A DNA stretch of 64,000 bases, taken from Hydractinia symbiolongicarpus. Lineage: Eukaryota; Cnidaria; Hydrozoa; Anthoathecata; Hydractiniidae. Below are positions 37,101 to 48,540 of this stretch, piece by piece. The position numbers were made by a program, and so were the translations under genes. The notes beneath the pieces were generated by a model. That model saw nothing but the letters and a program-made list of their open reading frames with translations, was not told the origin of the DNA and ran no database searches. Where the stretch lies: the NCBI RefSeq assembly GCF_029227915.1, contig NC_079884.1:4156001-4220000 (forward strand), in the 5' to 3' direction. Numbering within the stretch: position 1 is the first letter of the stretch; every line of letters starts with the position of its first letter.

Positions 37101-38106
37101 AGAAAACCCGCGATTTCCCGTAAATCCCGGCTTGGCCCGTATAGTCAAAAGTATACAAAGAAAGAACCCAGGGAGTAAACTCATTTCCCGAACGATTTTT
37201 TAAATTATTTTTTACCACTAAAACCGTGAGACTTGTAGTTTTCAAAAATGTTTTCATTTTTGATGAGACGCTGAATAAAAGAAGTTTAATCGCCGGCAAA
37301 CGAAAACCCGCGATTTCCCGTAAATCCCGGGCTTGGCCTGTATAGTCGAATGTATACAAAGAAAGTACCCAGGGAGTAAAGTCATTTCCCGAACGATTTT
37401 TTAAATTTTTTTTTCACCACTAAAACGCATAAGACTTGTAGTTTTCAAAAATGTTTTCATTTTTGATGAGACGCTTAATGAAAGAGGTTTAATCGCCGGA
37501 AAACGAAAACCCGCGATTTTCCGTAAATCCCGGGCTTGGCCCGTATAGTCGAACGTATACAAAGAAAGTACCCTGTGAGTAAACTCATTTCCAGAACGAT
37601 TTTTTAAATTATTTTTTCACTACTAAAACGCATAAGACTTGTAGTTTTCAAAAATGTTTTCATTTTTGATGAGACGCTTAATGAAAGAGGTTTAATCGCC
37701 GGAAAACGAAAACCCGCGATTTTCCGTAAATCCCGGGCTTGGCCCGTATAGTCGAACGTATACAAAGAAAGTACCCTGTGAGTAAACTCATTTCCAGAAC
37801 GATTTTTTAAATTATTTTTTCACTACTAAAACGCATAAGACTTGTAGTTTTTAAAAATGTTTTCATTTTTGATGAGACGCTGAATAAAAGTAGTTTAATT
37901 GCCGGCAAACGAAAACCCGCGATTTCCCGTAAATTCCCGCTTGGCCCGTATAGTCAAAAGTATACAAAGAAAGTACCCAGGGAGTAAACTCATTTCCCGA
38001 ACGATTTTTTAAATTTTTTTTCACCACTAAAACGCATGAGACTTGTAGTTTTCAAAAATGTTTTCATTTTTGATGAGACCCTTAATGAAAGAGGTTTAAT
38101 CGCCGG
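34192..38106. repeat. 3,642-bp tandem duplication, copy 2 (+1 monomer)
   Basis: The copy starts within 34192-34261, where CGCATGAG of the left flank is joined to GGCAAACGAAATCCCGCG of the copy start. Near 37.63-37.85 kb one 203-bp monomer (CTTAATGAAAGAGG, CCGGAAAACG, ACCCTGTGAG, TCACTACTAAAACG) is duplicated. Markers after it are offset by 3,845 bp instead, for example AAAAGTAGTTTAATTGCC at 34041 and 37886. Only a few substitutions separate the copies. Confidence 0.86.
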
Positions 38107-40683
38107 AAAACGAAAACCCGCGATTTCCCGTAAATCCCGGGCTTGGCCGGTATAGTCGAATGTATACAAAGAAAGTACCCTGTGAGTAAGCTGATTTCCA
38201 GAACGATTTTGTAAATTATTTTTTCACCACTAAAACGCATAAGACTTGTAGTTTTTAAAAATGTTTTCATTTTTGATGAGACGCTGAATAAAAGTAGTTT
38301 AATCGCCGGCAAACGAAAACCCGCGATTTCCCGTAAATCCCGGCTTGGCCCGTATAGTCAAAAGTATACAAAGAAAGTACCCAGGGAGTAAACTCATTTC
38401 CCGAACGATTTTTTAAATTATTTTTTCACCACTAAAACGCATGAGACTTGTAGTTTTCAAAAATGTTTTCATTTTTGATGAGACGCTGAATAAAAGAAGT
38501 TTAATCGCCGGGAAACGAAAACCTGCGATTTCCCGTAAATCCTGGACTCGGCCCGTATAGTCAAAAGTATACAAAGAAAGTACCCGGGGAGTAAACTCAT
38601 TTCCCGAACGATTTTTTAAATTACTTTTTCACCACTAAAACGCATGAGACTTGTAGTTTTTAAAAATGTTTTCATTTTTGATGAGACGCTGAATAAAAGA
38701 AGTTTAATCGCCGGGAAACGAAAACCTGCGATTTCCCGTAAATCCTGGACTCGGCCCGTATAGTCAAAAGTATACAAAGAAAGTACCCAGGGAGTAAACT
38801 CATTTCCCAAACGATTTTTTAAATTATTATTTCACCACTAAAACGCATGAGACTTGTAGTTTTTAAAAATGTTTTTATTTTTGATGAGACGCTGAATAAA
38901 AGTAGTTTAATCGCCGGCAAACGAAAACCCGCGATTTCCCGTAAATCCCGGCTTGGCCCGTATAGTCAAAAGTATACAAAGAAAGTACCCAGGGAGTAAA
39001 CTCATTTCCCGAACGTTTTTTTAAATTTTTTTTTTACCTCTAAAACGCATGAGACTTGTAGTTTTCAAAAATGTTTTCATTTTTGATGAGACGCTCAATG
39101 AAAGAGGTTTAATCGCCGGAAAACGAAAACCCGCGATTTCCCGTAAATCCCGGGCTTGGCCGGTATAGTCGAATGTATACAAAGAAAGTACCCTGTGAGT
39201 AAACTCATTTCCAGAACGATTTTGTAAATTATTTTTTCACCACTAAAACGCATAAGACTTGTAGTTTTTAAAAATGTTTTCATTTTTGATGAGACGCTGA
39301 ATAAAAGTAGTTTAATCGCCGGGAAACGAAAACCTGCGATTTCCCGTAAATCCTGGACTTGGCCCGTATAGTCAAAAGTATACAAAGAAAGTACCCAGGG
39401 AGTAAACTCATTTCCCAAACGATTTTTTAAATTATTATTTCACCACTAAAACGCATGAGACTTGTAGTTTTTAAAAATGTTTTCATTTTTGATGAGACGC
39501 TGAATAAAAGTAGTTTAATCGCCGGCAAACAAAAACCCGCGATTTCCCGTAAATCCCGGCTTGGCCCGTATAGTCAAAAGTATACAAAGAAAGTACCCAG
39601 GGAGTAAACTCATTTCCTGAACGTTTTTTTAAATTTTTTTTTTACCTCTACAACGCATGAGACTTGTAGTTTTCAAAAATGTTTTCATTTTTGATGAGAC
39701 GCTCAATGAAAGAGGTTTAATCGCCGGAAAACGAAAACCCGCGATTTCCCGTAAATCCCGGGCTAGGCCGGTATAGTCGAATGTATACAAAGAAAGTACC
39801 CTGTGAGTAAACTCATTTCCAGAACGATTTTGTAAATTATTTTTTCACCACTAAAACGCATAAGACTTGTAGTTTTTAAAAATGTTTTCAATTTTGATGA
39901 GACGCTGAATAAAAGTAGTTTAATCGCCGGCAAACGAAAACCCGCGATTTCCCGTAAATCCCGGCTTGGCCCGTATAGTCAAAAGTATACAAAGAAAGTA
40001 CCCAGGGAGTAAACTCATTTCCCGAACGATTTTTTAAATTATTTTTTCACCACTAAAACGCATGAGACTTGTAGTTTTTAAAAATGTTTTCATTTTTGAT
40101 GAGACGCTGAATAAAAGAAGTTTAATCGCCGGGAAACGAAAACCTGCGATTTCCCGTAAATCCTGGACTCGGCCCTTATAGTCAAAAGTATACAAAGAAA
40201 GTACCCAGGGAGTAAACTCATTTCCCAAACGATTTTGTAAATTATTTTTACACCACTAAAACGCATAAGACTTGTAGTTTTTAAAAATGTTTTCATTTTT
40301 GATGAGACGCTGAATAAAAGTAGTTTAATCGCCGGCAAACGAAAACCCGCGATTTCCCGTATGTCCCGGCTTGGCCCGTATAGTCGAATGTATACAAAGA
40401 AAGTACCCTGTGAGTAAACTCATTTCCAGAACGATTTTGTAAATTATTTTTTCACCACTAAAACGCATAAGACTTGTAGTTTTTAAAAATGTTTTCATTT
40501 TTGATGAGACGCTGAATAAAAGTAGTTTAATCCCGGCAAACGAAAACCCGCGATTTCCCGTAAATCCCGGCTTGGCCCGTATAGTCAAAAGTATACAAAG
40601 AAAGTACCCAGGGAGTAAACTCATTTCCCGAACAATTTTTTAAATTATTTTTTCACCACTAAAACGCATGAGACTTGTAGTTT

Positions 40684-40705
40684 TCAAAAATGTTTTCATT
40701 TTTGA
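40684..40705. repeat. A/T-rich inverted repeat (9-bp stem, 4-base loop)
   Basis: The arms TCAAAAATG and CATTTTTGA are exact reverse complements separated by TTTT. The dyad sits about two-thirds of the way through the monomer and recurs in most copies. Monomers with a C before the A run keep the 9-bp stem. Monomers reading TTTAAAAATG lose the outer C:G pair and keep a 7-bp stem. CAAGAATG copies disrupt the middle of the stem. This is the strongest hairpin or cruciform candidate in the repeat. Short dyads are known in centromeric satellites of several species; a role here is inference. Confidence 0.7.
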
Positions 40706-41236
40706 TGAGACGCTGAATAAAAGAAGTTTAATCGCCGGCAAACGAAAACCCGCGATTTCCCGTAAATCCCGGGCTTGGCCCGTATAGTCAAAAGTATACA
40801 AAGAAAGTACCCAGGGAGTAAACTCATTTCCCAAACGATTTTTTAAATTATTATTTCACCACTAAAACGCATGAGACTTGTAGTTTTCAAGAATGTTTTC
40901 ATTTTTGATGAGACGCTGAATAAAAGCAGTTTAATCGCCAGCAAACGAAAACCTGCGATTTCCCGTAAATCCCGGGCTTGGCACGTATAGTGGAATGTAT
41001 ACAAAGAAAGTACCCTGTAAGTAAACTCATTTTCAGAACGATTTTTTAAATTATTTTTTCACCACTAAAACGCATGAGACTTGTAGTTTTTAAAAATGTT
41101 TTCAATTTTGATGAGACGCTGAATAAAAGTAGTTTAATCGCCGGCAAACAAAAACCCGCGATTTCCCGTAAATCCCGGCTTGGCCCGTATAGTCAAAAGT
41201 ATACAAAGAAAGTACCCAGGGAGTAAACTCATTTCC

Positions 41237-42545
41237 CGAACGATTTTTTAAATTATTTTTTCACCACTAAAACGCATGAGACTTGTAGTTTTCAAAAATG
41301 TTTTCATTTTTGATGAGACGCTGAATAAAAGAAGTTTAATCGCCGGCAAACGAAAACCCGCGATTTCCCGTAAATCCCGGGCTTGGCCCATATAGTCAAA
41401 AGTATACAAAGAAAGTACCCGGGGAGTAAACTCATTTCCCGAACGATTTTTTAAATTACTTTTTCACTACTAAAACGCATGAGACTTGTAGTTTTTAAAA
41501 ATGTTTTCATTTTTGATGAGACGCTGAATAAAAGAAGTTTAATCGCCGGGAAACGAAAACCTGCGATTTCCCGTAAATCCTGGACTCGGCCCTTATAGTC
41601 AAAAGTATACAAAGAAAGTACCCATGGAGTAAACTCATTTCCCAAACGATTTTGTAAATTATTTTTTCACCACTAAAACGCATAAGACTTGTAGTTTTTA
41701 AAAATGTTTTCATTTTTGATGAGACGCTGAATAAAAGTAGTTTAATCGCCGGCAAACGAAAACCCGCGATTTCCCGTATATCCCGGCTTGGCCCGTATAG
41801 TCGAATGTATACAAAGAAAGTACCCTGTGAGTAAACTCATTTCCAGAACGATTTTGTAAATTATTTTTTCACCACTAAAACGCATAAGACTTGTAGTTTT
41901 TAAAAATGTTTTCATTTTTGATGAGACGCTGAATAAAAGTAGTTTAATCCCGGCAAACGAAAACCCGCGATTTCCCGTAAATCCCGGCTTGGCCCGTATA
42001 GTCAAAAGTATACAAAGAAAGTACCCAGGGAGTAAACTCATTTCCCGAACAATTTTTTAAATTATTTTTTCACCACTAAAACGCATGAGACTTGTAGTTT
42101 TCAAAAATGTTTTCATTTTTGATGAGACGCTGAATAAAAGAAGTTTAATCGCCGGCAAACGAAAACCCGCGATTTCCCGTAAATCCCGGGCTTGGCCCAT
42201 ATAGTCAAAAGTATACAAAGAAAGTACCCGGGGAGTAAACTCATTTCCCGAACGATTTTTTAAATTACTTTTTCACTACTAAAACGCATGAGACTTGTAG
42301 TTTTTAAAAATGTTTTCATTTTTGATGAGACGCTGAATAAAAGAAGTTTAATCGCCGGGAAACGAAAACCTGCGATTTCCCGTAAATCCTGGACTCGGCC
42401 CTTATAGTCAAAAGTATACAAAGAAAGTACCCATGGAGTAAACTCATTTCCCAAACGATTTTGTAAATTATTTTTTCACCACTAAAACGCATAAGACTTG
42501 TAGTTTTTAAAAATGTTTTCATTTTTGATGAGACGCTGAATAAAA
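41237..42545. repeat. 809-bp tandem repeat (4-mer, 1.6 copies)
   Basis: Copy 1 is about 41237-42045 and partial copy 2 is 42046-42545. Shared rare markers are GGCTTGGCCCATATAG, AGTACCCGGGGAG, TCACTACTAAAACGC, GGCCCTTATAG and GTACCCATGGAG. The match ends at about 42546, where AAAAGTAG becomes AAAAGAAG. Confidence 0.85.
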
Positions 42546-42579
42546 GAAGTTTAATCGCCGGCAAACGAAAACCCGCGAT

Positions 42580-44606
42580 TTCCTGTAAATCCCGGCTTGG
42601 CCCGTATAGTCAAAAGTATACAAAGAAAGTACCCAGGGAGTAAACTCATTTCCCGAAGGATTTTTTAAATTATTTTTTCACCACTAAAATGCATGAGACT
42701 TGTAGTTTTCAAAAATGTTTTCATTTTCGATGACACGCTGAAAAAAAGCAGTTTAATCGCCGGCAAACGAAAACCTGCGATTTCCCTAAATCCCGGACTC
42801 GGCCCGTATAGTCAAAAGTATACAAAGAAAGTACCCAGGGAGTAAACTCATTTCCCGAACGATTTTTTAAATTATTTTTTCACCACTAAAACGCATGAGA
42901 CTTGTAGTTTTAAAAAATGTTTTCATTTTTGATGAGACGCTGAATAAAAGAAATTTAATCGCCGGCAAACGAAAACCTGCGATTTCCCGTAAATCCCGGA
43001 CTCGGCCCGTATAGTCAAAAGTATACAAAGAAAGTACCCAGGGAGTAAACTAATTTCCCAAACGATTTTTTGAATTATTATTTCACCACTAGAGCCCATG
43101 AGACTTGTAGTTTTTAAAAATGTTTTCATTTTTGATGAGACGCTGAATAAAAGAAAGTTTAATCGCTGGCAAACGAAAACCCGCGATTTCCCGTAAATCC
43201 CGGACTCGGCCCGTATAGTCAAAAGTATACAAAGAAAGTACCCAGGGAGTAAACTAATTTCCCAAACGATTTTTTGAATTATTTTTTCACCACTTAAACG
43301 GATAAGACTTGTAGTTTTTAAAAATGTTTTCATTTTTGATGAGACGCTGAATAAAAGAAGTTTAATAGCCGGCAAACGAAAACCCGCGATTTCCCGTACA
43401 TCCCGGCTTGGCCCGTATAGTCAAAAGTATACAAAGAAAGTACCCAGGGAGTAAACTCATTTTCCGAACGATTTTTTAAATTATTTTTTCACCACTAAAA
43501 CGCATGAGACTTGTAGTTTTCAAAAATGTTTTCATTTTTGATGAGACGCTGAATAAAAGAAGTTTAATCGCCGGCAAACGAAAACCCGCAATTTCCCGTA
43601 AATCCCGGGCTTGGCCCGTATAGTCAAAAGTATACAAAGAAAGTACCCAGGGAGTAAACTAACTTCCCGAACGATTTTTTAAATTACTTTTTTACCACTA
43701 AAACGCATGAGACTTGTAGTTTTTAAAAATGTTTTCATTTTTGATGAGACGCTGAATAAAAGAAGTTTAATCGCCGGCAAACGAAAACCTGCGATTTCCC
43801 GTAAATCCTGGACTCGGCCCGTATAGTCAAAAGTATACAAAGAAAGTACCCAGGGAGTAAACTCATTTCCCAAACGATTTTTTAAATTATTATTTCACCA
43901 CTAAAACGCATGAGACTTGTAGTTTTCAAGAATGTTTTCATTTTTGATGAGACGCTGAATAAAAGTAGTTTAATCGCCGGGAAACGAAAACCCGCCATTT
44001 CCCGTAAATCCCGGGCTTGGCACGTATAGTCGAATGTATACAAAGAAAGTACGCTGTGAGTAAACTCATTTTCAGAACGATTTTTTAAATTATTTTTTCA
44101 CCACTAAAACGCATAAGACTTGTAGTTTTAAAAAATGTTTTCATTTTTGATGAGACGCTGAATAAAAGAAGTTTAATCGCCGGCAAACGAAAACCCGCGA
44201 TTTCCCGTACATCCCGGCTTGGCCCGTATAGTCAAAAGTATACAAAGAAAGCACCCAGGGAGTAAACTCAATTTCCGAACGATTTTTTAAATTATTTTTT
44301 CACCACTAAAACGCATGAGACTTGTAGTTTTCAAAAATGTTTTCATTTTTGATGAGACGCTGAATAAAAGAAGTTTAATCGCCGGCAAACGAAAACCCGC
44401 GATTTCCCGTAAATCCCGGGCTTGGCCCGTATAGTCAAAAGTATACAAAGAAAGTACCCAGGGAGTAAACTCATTTCCCGAACGATTTTTTAAATTACTT
44501 TTTTACCACTAAAACGCATGAGACTTGTAGTTTTTAAAAATGTTTTCATTTTTGATGAGACGCTGAATAAAAGAAGTTTAATCGCCGGCAAACGAAAACC
44601 CGCGAT
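42580..44606. repeat. 2,027-bp HOR (10 monomers), copy 1
   Basis: It matches sequence from 44607 at a 2,027-bp offset: TTCCTGTAAATCCC (42581/44608), CGAAGGATT (42654/44681) and AGAGCCC (43091/45118). After about 45.27 kb the second copy holds an additional 609-bp insertion, so later markers are offset by about 2,637 bp. Confidence 0.83.
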
Positions 44607-44659
44607 TTCCTGTAAATCCCGGCTTGGCCCGTATAGTCAAAAGTATACAAAGAAAGTAC

Positions 44660-45880
44660 CCAGGGAGTAAACTCATTTCCCGAAGGATTTTTTAAATTAT
44701 TTTTTCACCACTAAAATGCATGAGACTTGTAGTTCTCAAAAATGTTTTCATTTTCGATGACACGCTGAAAAAAAGCAGTTTAATCGCCGGCAAACGAAAA
44801 CCTGCGATTTCCCTAAATCCCGGACTCGGCCCGTATAGTCAAAAGTATACAAAGAAAGTACCCAGGGAGTAAACTCATTTCCCGAACGATTTTTTAAATT
44901 ATTTTTTCACCACTAAAACGCATGAGACTTGTAGTTTTCAAAAATGTTTTCATTTTTGATGAGACGCTGAATAAAAGAAATTTAATCGCCGGCAAACGAA
45001 AACCTGCGATTTCCCGTAAATCCCGGACTCGGCCCGTATAGTCAAAAGTATACAAAGAAAGTACCCAGGGAGTAAACTAATTTCCCAAACGATTTTTTGA
45101 ATTATTATTTCACCACTAGAGCCCATGAGACTTGTAGTTTTTAAAAATGTTTTCATTTTTGATGAGACGCTGAATAAAAGAAAGTTTAATCGCTGGCAAA
45201 CGAAAACCCGCGATTTCCCGTAAATCCCGGACTCGGCCCGTATAGTCAAAAGTATACAAAGAAAGTACCCAGGGAGTAAACTCATTTCCCGAAGGATTTT
45301 TTAAATTATTTTTTCACCACTAAAATGCATGAGACTTGTAGTTCTCAAAAATGTTTTCATTTTCGATGACACGCTGAAAAAAAGCAGTTTAATCGCCGGC
45401 AAACGAAAACCTGCGATTTCCCTAAATCCCGGACTCGGCCCGTATAGTCAAAAGTATACAAAGAAAGTACCCAGGGAGTAAACTCATTTCCCGAACGATT
45501 TTTTAAATTATTTTTTCACCACTAAAACGCATGAGACTTGTAGTTTTCAAAAATGTTTTCATTTTTGATGAGACGCTGAATAAAAGAAAGTTTAATCGCC
45601 GGCAAACGAAAACCTGCGATTTCCCGTAAATCCCGGACTCGGCCCGTATAGTCAAAAGTATACAAAGAAAGTACCCAGGGAGTAAACTAATTTCCCAAAC
45701 GATTTTTTGAATTATTATTTCACCACTAGAGCCCATGAGACTTGTAGTTTTTAAAAATGTTTTCATTTTTGATGAGACGCTGAATAAAAGAAAGTTTAAT
45801 CGCTGGCAAACGAAAACCCGCGATTTCCCGTAAATCCCGGACTCGGCCCGTATAGTCAAAAGTATACAAAGAAAGTACCC
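44660..45880. repeat. 609-bp tandem trimer duplication
   Basis: CGAAGGATT (44681, 45290) and AGAGCCC (45118, 45728) repeat at 609-610 bp. The junction lies at about 45240-45280: a monomer starting with CGCTGGCAAACG and GGACTCGG, normally followed by CTAATTTCCCAAACG, switches instead to CTCATTTCCCGAAGG. This trimer is absent from copy 1 of the 2,027-bp HOR, so it is a later expansion. Confidence 0.82.
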
Positions 45881-46711
45881 AGGGAGTAAACTAATTTCCC
45901 AAACGATTTTTTGAATTATTTTTTCACCACTAAAACGGATAAGACTTGTAGTTTTTAAAAATGTTTTCATTTTTGATGAGACGCTGAATAAAAGAAGTTT
46001 AATAGCCGGCAAACGAAAACCCGCGATTTCCCGTACATCCCGGCTTGGCCCGTATAGTCAAAAGTATACAAAGAAAGTACCCAGGGAGTAAACTCATTTT
46101 CCGAACGATTTTTTAAATTATTTTTTCACCACTAAAACGCATGAGACTTGTAGTTTTCAAAAATGTTTTCATTTTTGATGAGACGCTGAATAAAAGAAGT
46201 TTAATCGCCGGCAAACGAAAACCCGCGATTTCCCGTAAATCCCGGGCTTGGCCCGTATAGTCAAAAGTATACAAAGAAAGTACCCAGGGAGTAAACTAAC
46301 TTCCCGAACGATTTTTTAAATTACTTTTTTACCACTAAAACGCATGAGACTTGTAGTTTTTAAAAATGTTTTCATTTTTGATGAGACGCTGAATAAAAGA
46401 AGTTTAATCGCCGGCAAACGAAAACCTGCGATTTCCCGTAAATCCTGGACTCGGCCCATATAGTCAAAAGTATACAAAGAAAGTACCCAGGGAGTAAACT
46501 CATTTCCCAAACGATTTTTTAAATTATTATTTCACCACTAAAACGCATGAGACTTGTAGTTTTCAAGAATGTTTTCATTTTTGATGAGACGCTGAATAAA
46601 AGTAGTTTAATCGCCGGGAAACGAAAACCCCCCATTTCCCGTAAATCCCGGGCTTGGCACGTATAGTCGAATGTATACAAAGAAAGTACCCTGTGAGTAA
46701 ACTCATTTCCA

Positions 46712-46728
46712 GAACGATTTTTAAATTA
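46712..46728. other. Chimeric-monomer junction with loss of one T
   Basis: The left side is the GTCGAATG, CCCTGTGAG, CCAGAACG type. The right side is the ATTACTTTTTTACC type. The joining tract reads GATTTTTAAATT, one T shorter than usual. The following ~150 bp repeat those at about 46.33-46.48 kb, including the rare GGCCCATATAG, at about a 408-bp offset. Confidence 0.78.
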
Positions 46729-47181
46729 CTTTTTTACCACTAAAACGCATGAGACTTGTAGTTTTTAAAAATGTTTTCATTTTTGATGAGACGCTGAATA
46801 AAAGAAGTTTAATCGCCGGCAAACGAAAACCTGCGATTTCCCGTAAATCCTGGACTCGGCCCATATAGTCAAAAGTATACAAAGAAAGTAACCAGGGAGT
46901 AAACTCATTTCCCGAAGGATTTTTTAAATTATTTTTTCACCACTAAAACGCATAAGACTTGTAGTTTTCAAAAATGTTTTCATTTTCGATGACACGCTGA
47001 AAAAAAGCAGTTTAATCGCCGGCATACGAAAACCTGCGATTTCCCTAAATCCCGGACTCGGCCCGTATAGTCAAAAGTATACAAAGAAAGTACCCAGGGA
47101 GTAAACTCATTTCCCGAACGATTTTTTAAATTATTTTTTCACCACTAAAACGCATGAGACTTGTAGTTTTCAAAAATGTTT

Positions 47182-48101
47182 TCATTTTTGATGAGACGCT
47201 GAATAAAAAAAATTTAATCGCCGGCAAACGAAAACCTGCGATTTCCCGTAAATCCCGGACTCGGCCCGTGTAGTCAAAAGTATAGAAAGAAAGTACCCAG
47301 GGAGTAAACTAATTTCCCAAACGATTTTTTGAATTATTATTTCACCACTAGAGCCCATGAGACTTGTAGTTTTTAAAAATGTTTTCATTTTTGATGAGAC
47401 GCTGAATAAAAGAAAGTTTAATCGCTGGCAAACGAAAACCCGCGATTTCCCGTAAATCCCGGACTCGGCCCGTATAGTCAAAAGTATACAAAGAAAGTAC
47501 CCAGGGAGTAAACTAATTTCCCAAACGATTTTTTGAATTATTATTTCACCACTAGAACCCATGAGACTTGTAGTTTTTAAAAATGTTTTCATTTTTGATG
47601 AGTTGCTGAATAAAAGAAGTTTAATCGCCAGCAAACGAAAACCCGCGATTTCCCGTAAATCCCGGACTCGGCCCGTGTAGTCAAAAGTATACAAAGAAAG
47701 TACCCATGGAGTAAACTAATTTCCCAAACGATTTTTTGAATTATTATTTCACCACTAGAGCCCATGAGACTTGTAGTTTTTAAAAATGTTTTCATTTTTG
47801 ATGAGACGCTGAATAAAAGAAAGTTTAATCGCTGGCAAACGAAAACCCGCGATTTCCCGTAAATCCCGGACTCGGCCCGTATAGTCAAAAGTATACAAAG
47901 AAAGTACCCAGGGAGTAAACTAATTTCCCAAACGATTTTTTGAATTATTATTTCACCACTAGAACCCATGAGACTTGTAGTTTTTAAAAATGTTTTCATT
48001 TTTGATGAGACGCTGAATAAAAGAAGTTTAATCGCCAGCAAACGAAAACCCGCGATTTCCCGTAAATCCCGGACTCGGCCCGTATAGTCAAAAGTATACA
48101 A
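47182..48101. repeat. 407-bp dimer HOR (just over two copies)
   Basis: AGAGCCC at 47350 and 47757, and CTAGAACCC following each by about 203 bp, show a dimer of one 204-bp and one 203-bp monomer. The same dimer appears singly near 52.5 and 59.5 kb, with a GCTTGCGAACG change. Confidence 0.83.
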
Positions 48102-48540
48102 AGAAAGTACCCAGGGAGTAAACTCATTTCCGGAACAATTTTTTAAGTTAATTTTTCACCACTAAAACGCATGAGACTTGTAGTTTTCAGAAATGTTTTC
48201 ATTTTTGATGAGACGCTTAATGAAAGTGGTTTAATCGCCGGCAAACGAAAATCCGCGATTTCCCGTAAATCCCGGGCTTGGCCGGTATATTCGAATGTAT
48301 ACAAAGAAAGTACCCTGTGAGTAAACTCATTTCCAAAACCATTTTTTAAATTATCTTTTCACCACTAAAACGCATAAGACTTGTAGTTTTCAAAAATGTT
48401 TTCATTTTTGATGAGACGCTGAATAAAAGAAGTTTAATCGCCGGCAAACGAAAACCCGCGATTTCCCGTAAATCCCGGACTAGGTCCGTATAATCAAAAG
48501 TATACAAAGAAAGTACCCAGGGAGTAAACTCATTTCCCGA

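Larger units (their letters stand above)
24600..38106. repeat. Block E: large tandem HOR duplications
   Basis: About 66 monomers. The marker TACTAAAACCGTGAG sits at 24871, 26895, 30741 and 34383 (and at 23047 in block D), giving spacings of 2,024, 3,846 and 3,642 bp. Recurrent local variants are AAAGAAAGAAACCAGG, CAAACGATGTTTTAAATT, CCGGTAAACG, GTCGAACGTATAC, ACCGAGGGAG and GGCCGGTATAG. The spacing classes correspond to about 10, 19 and 18 monomers. Confidence 0.88.
38107..42579. repeat. Block F: short HORs of 3, 4 and 7 monomers
   Basis: About 22 monomers. Block markers are GATTTTGTAAATTATT, GGAAACGAAAACCTGCG with TCCTGGACTCGG, GGCCCTTATAGTC and TTTTTTTTTACCTCT. A 608-bp trimer repeats (GAACGTTTTTTT at 39011 and 39619). 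Segments at 40.03-40.66 and 41.45-42.08 kb match at 1,417 bp, and a further 809-bp repeat follows. No gene-like sequence is present. Confidence 0.82.
42580..48120. repeat. Block G: GAATTATT / CTAGAGCCC monomer family
   Basis: About 27 monomers. New linked markers appear: CTAATTTCCCAAACG, TTTTTTGAATTATT, CCACTAGAGCCCATGAG, AAGAAAGTTTAATCGC (one base longer) and CGAAGGATTTTTTAAATT. AGAGCCC occurs at 43091, 45118, 45728, 47350 and 47757, spacings of 2,027, 610, 1,622 and 407 bp. The added bases bring neighbouring monomers into a shared reading frame, which explains the longer chance ORFs here. Confidence 0.85.
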
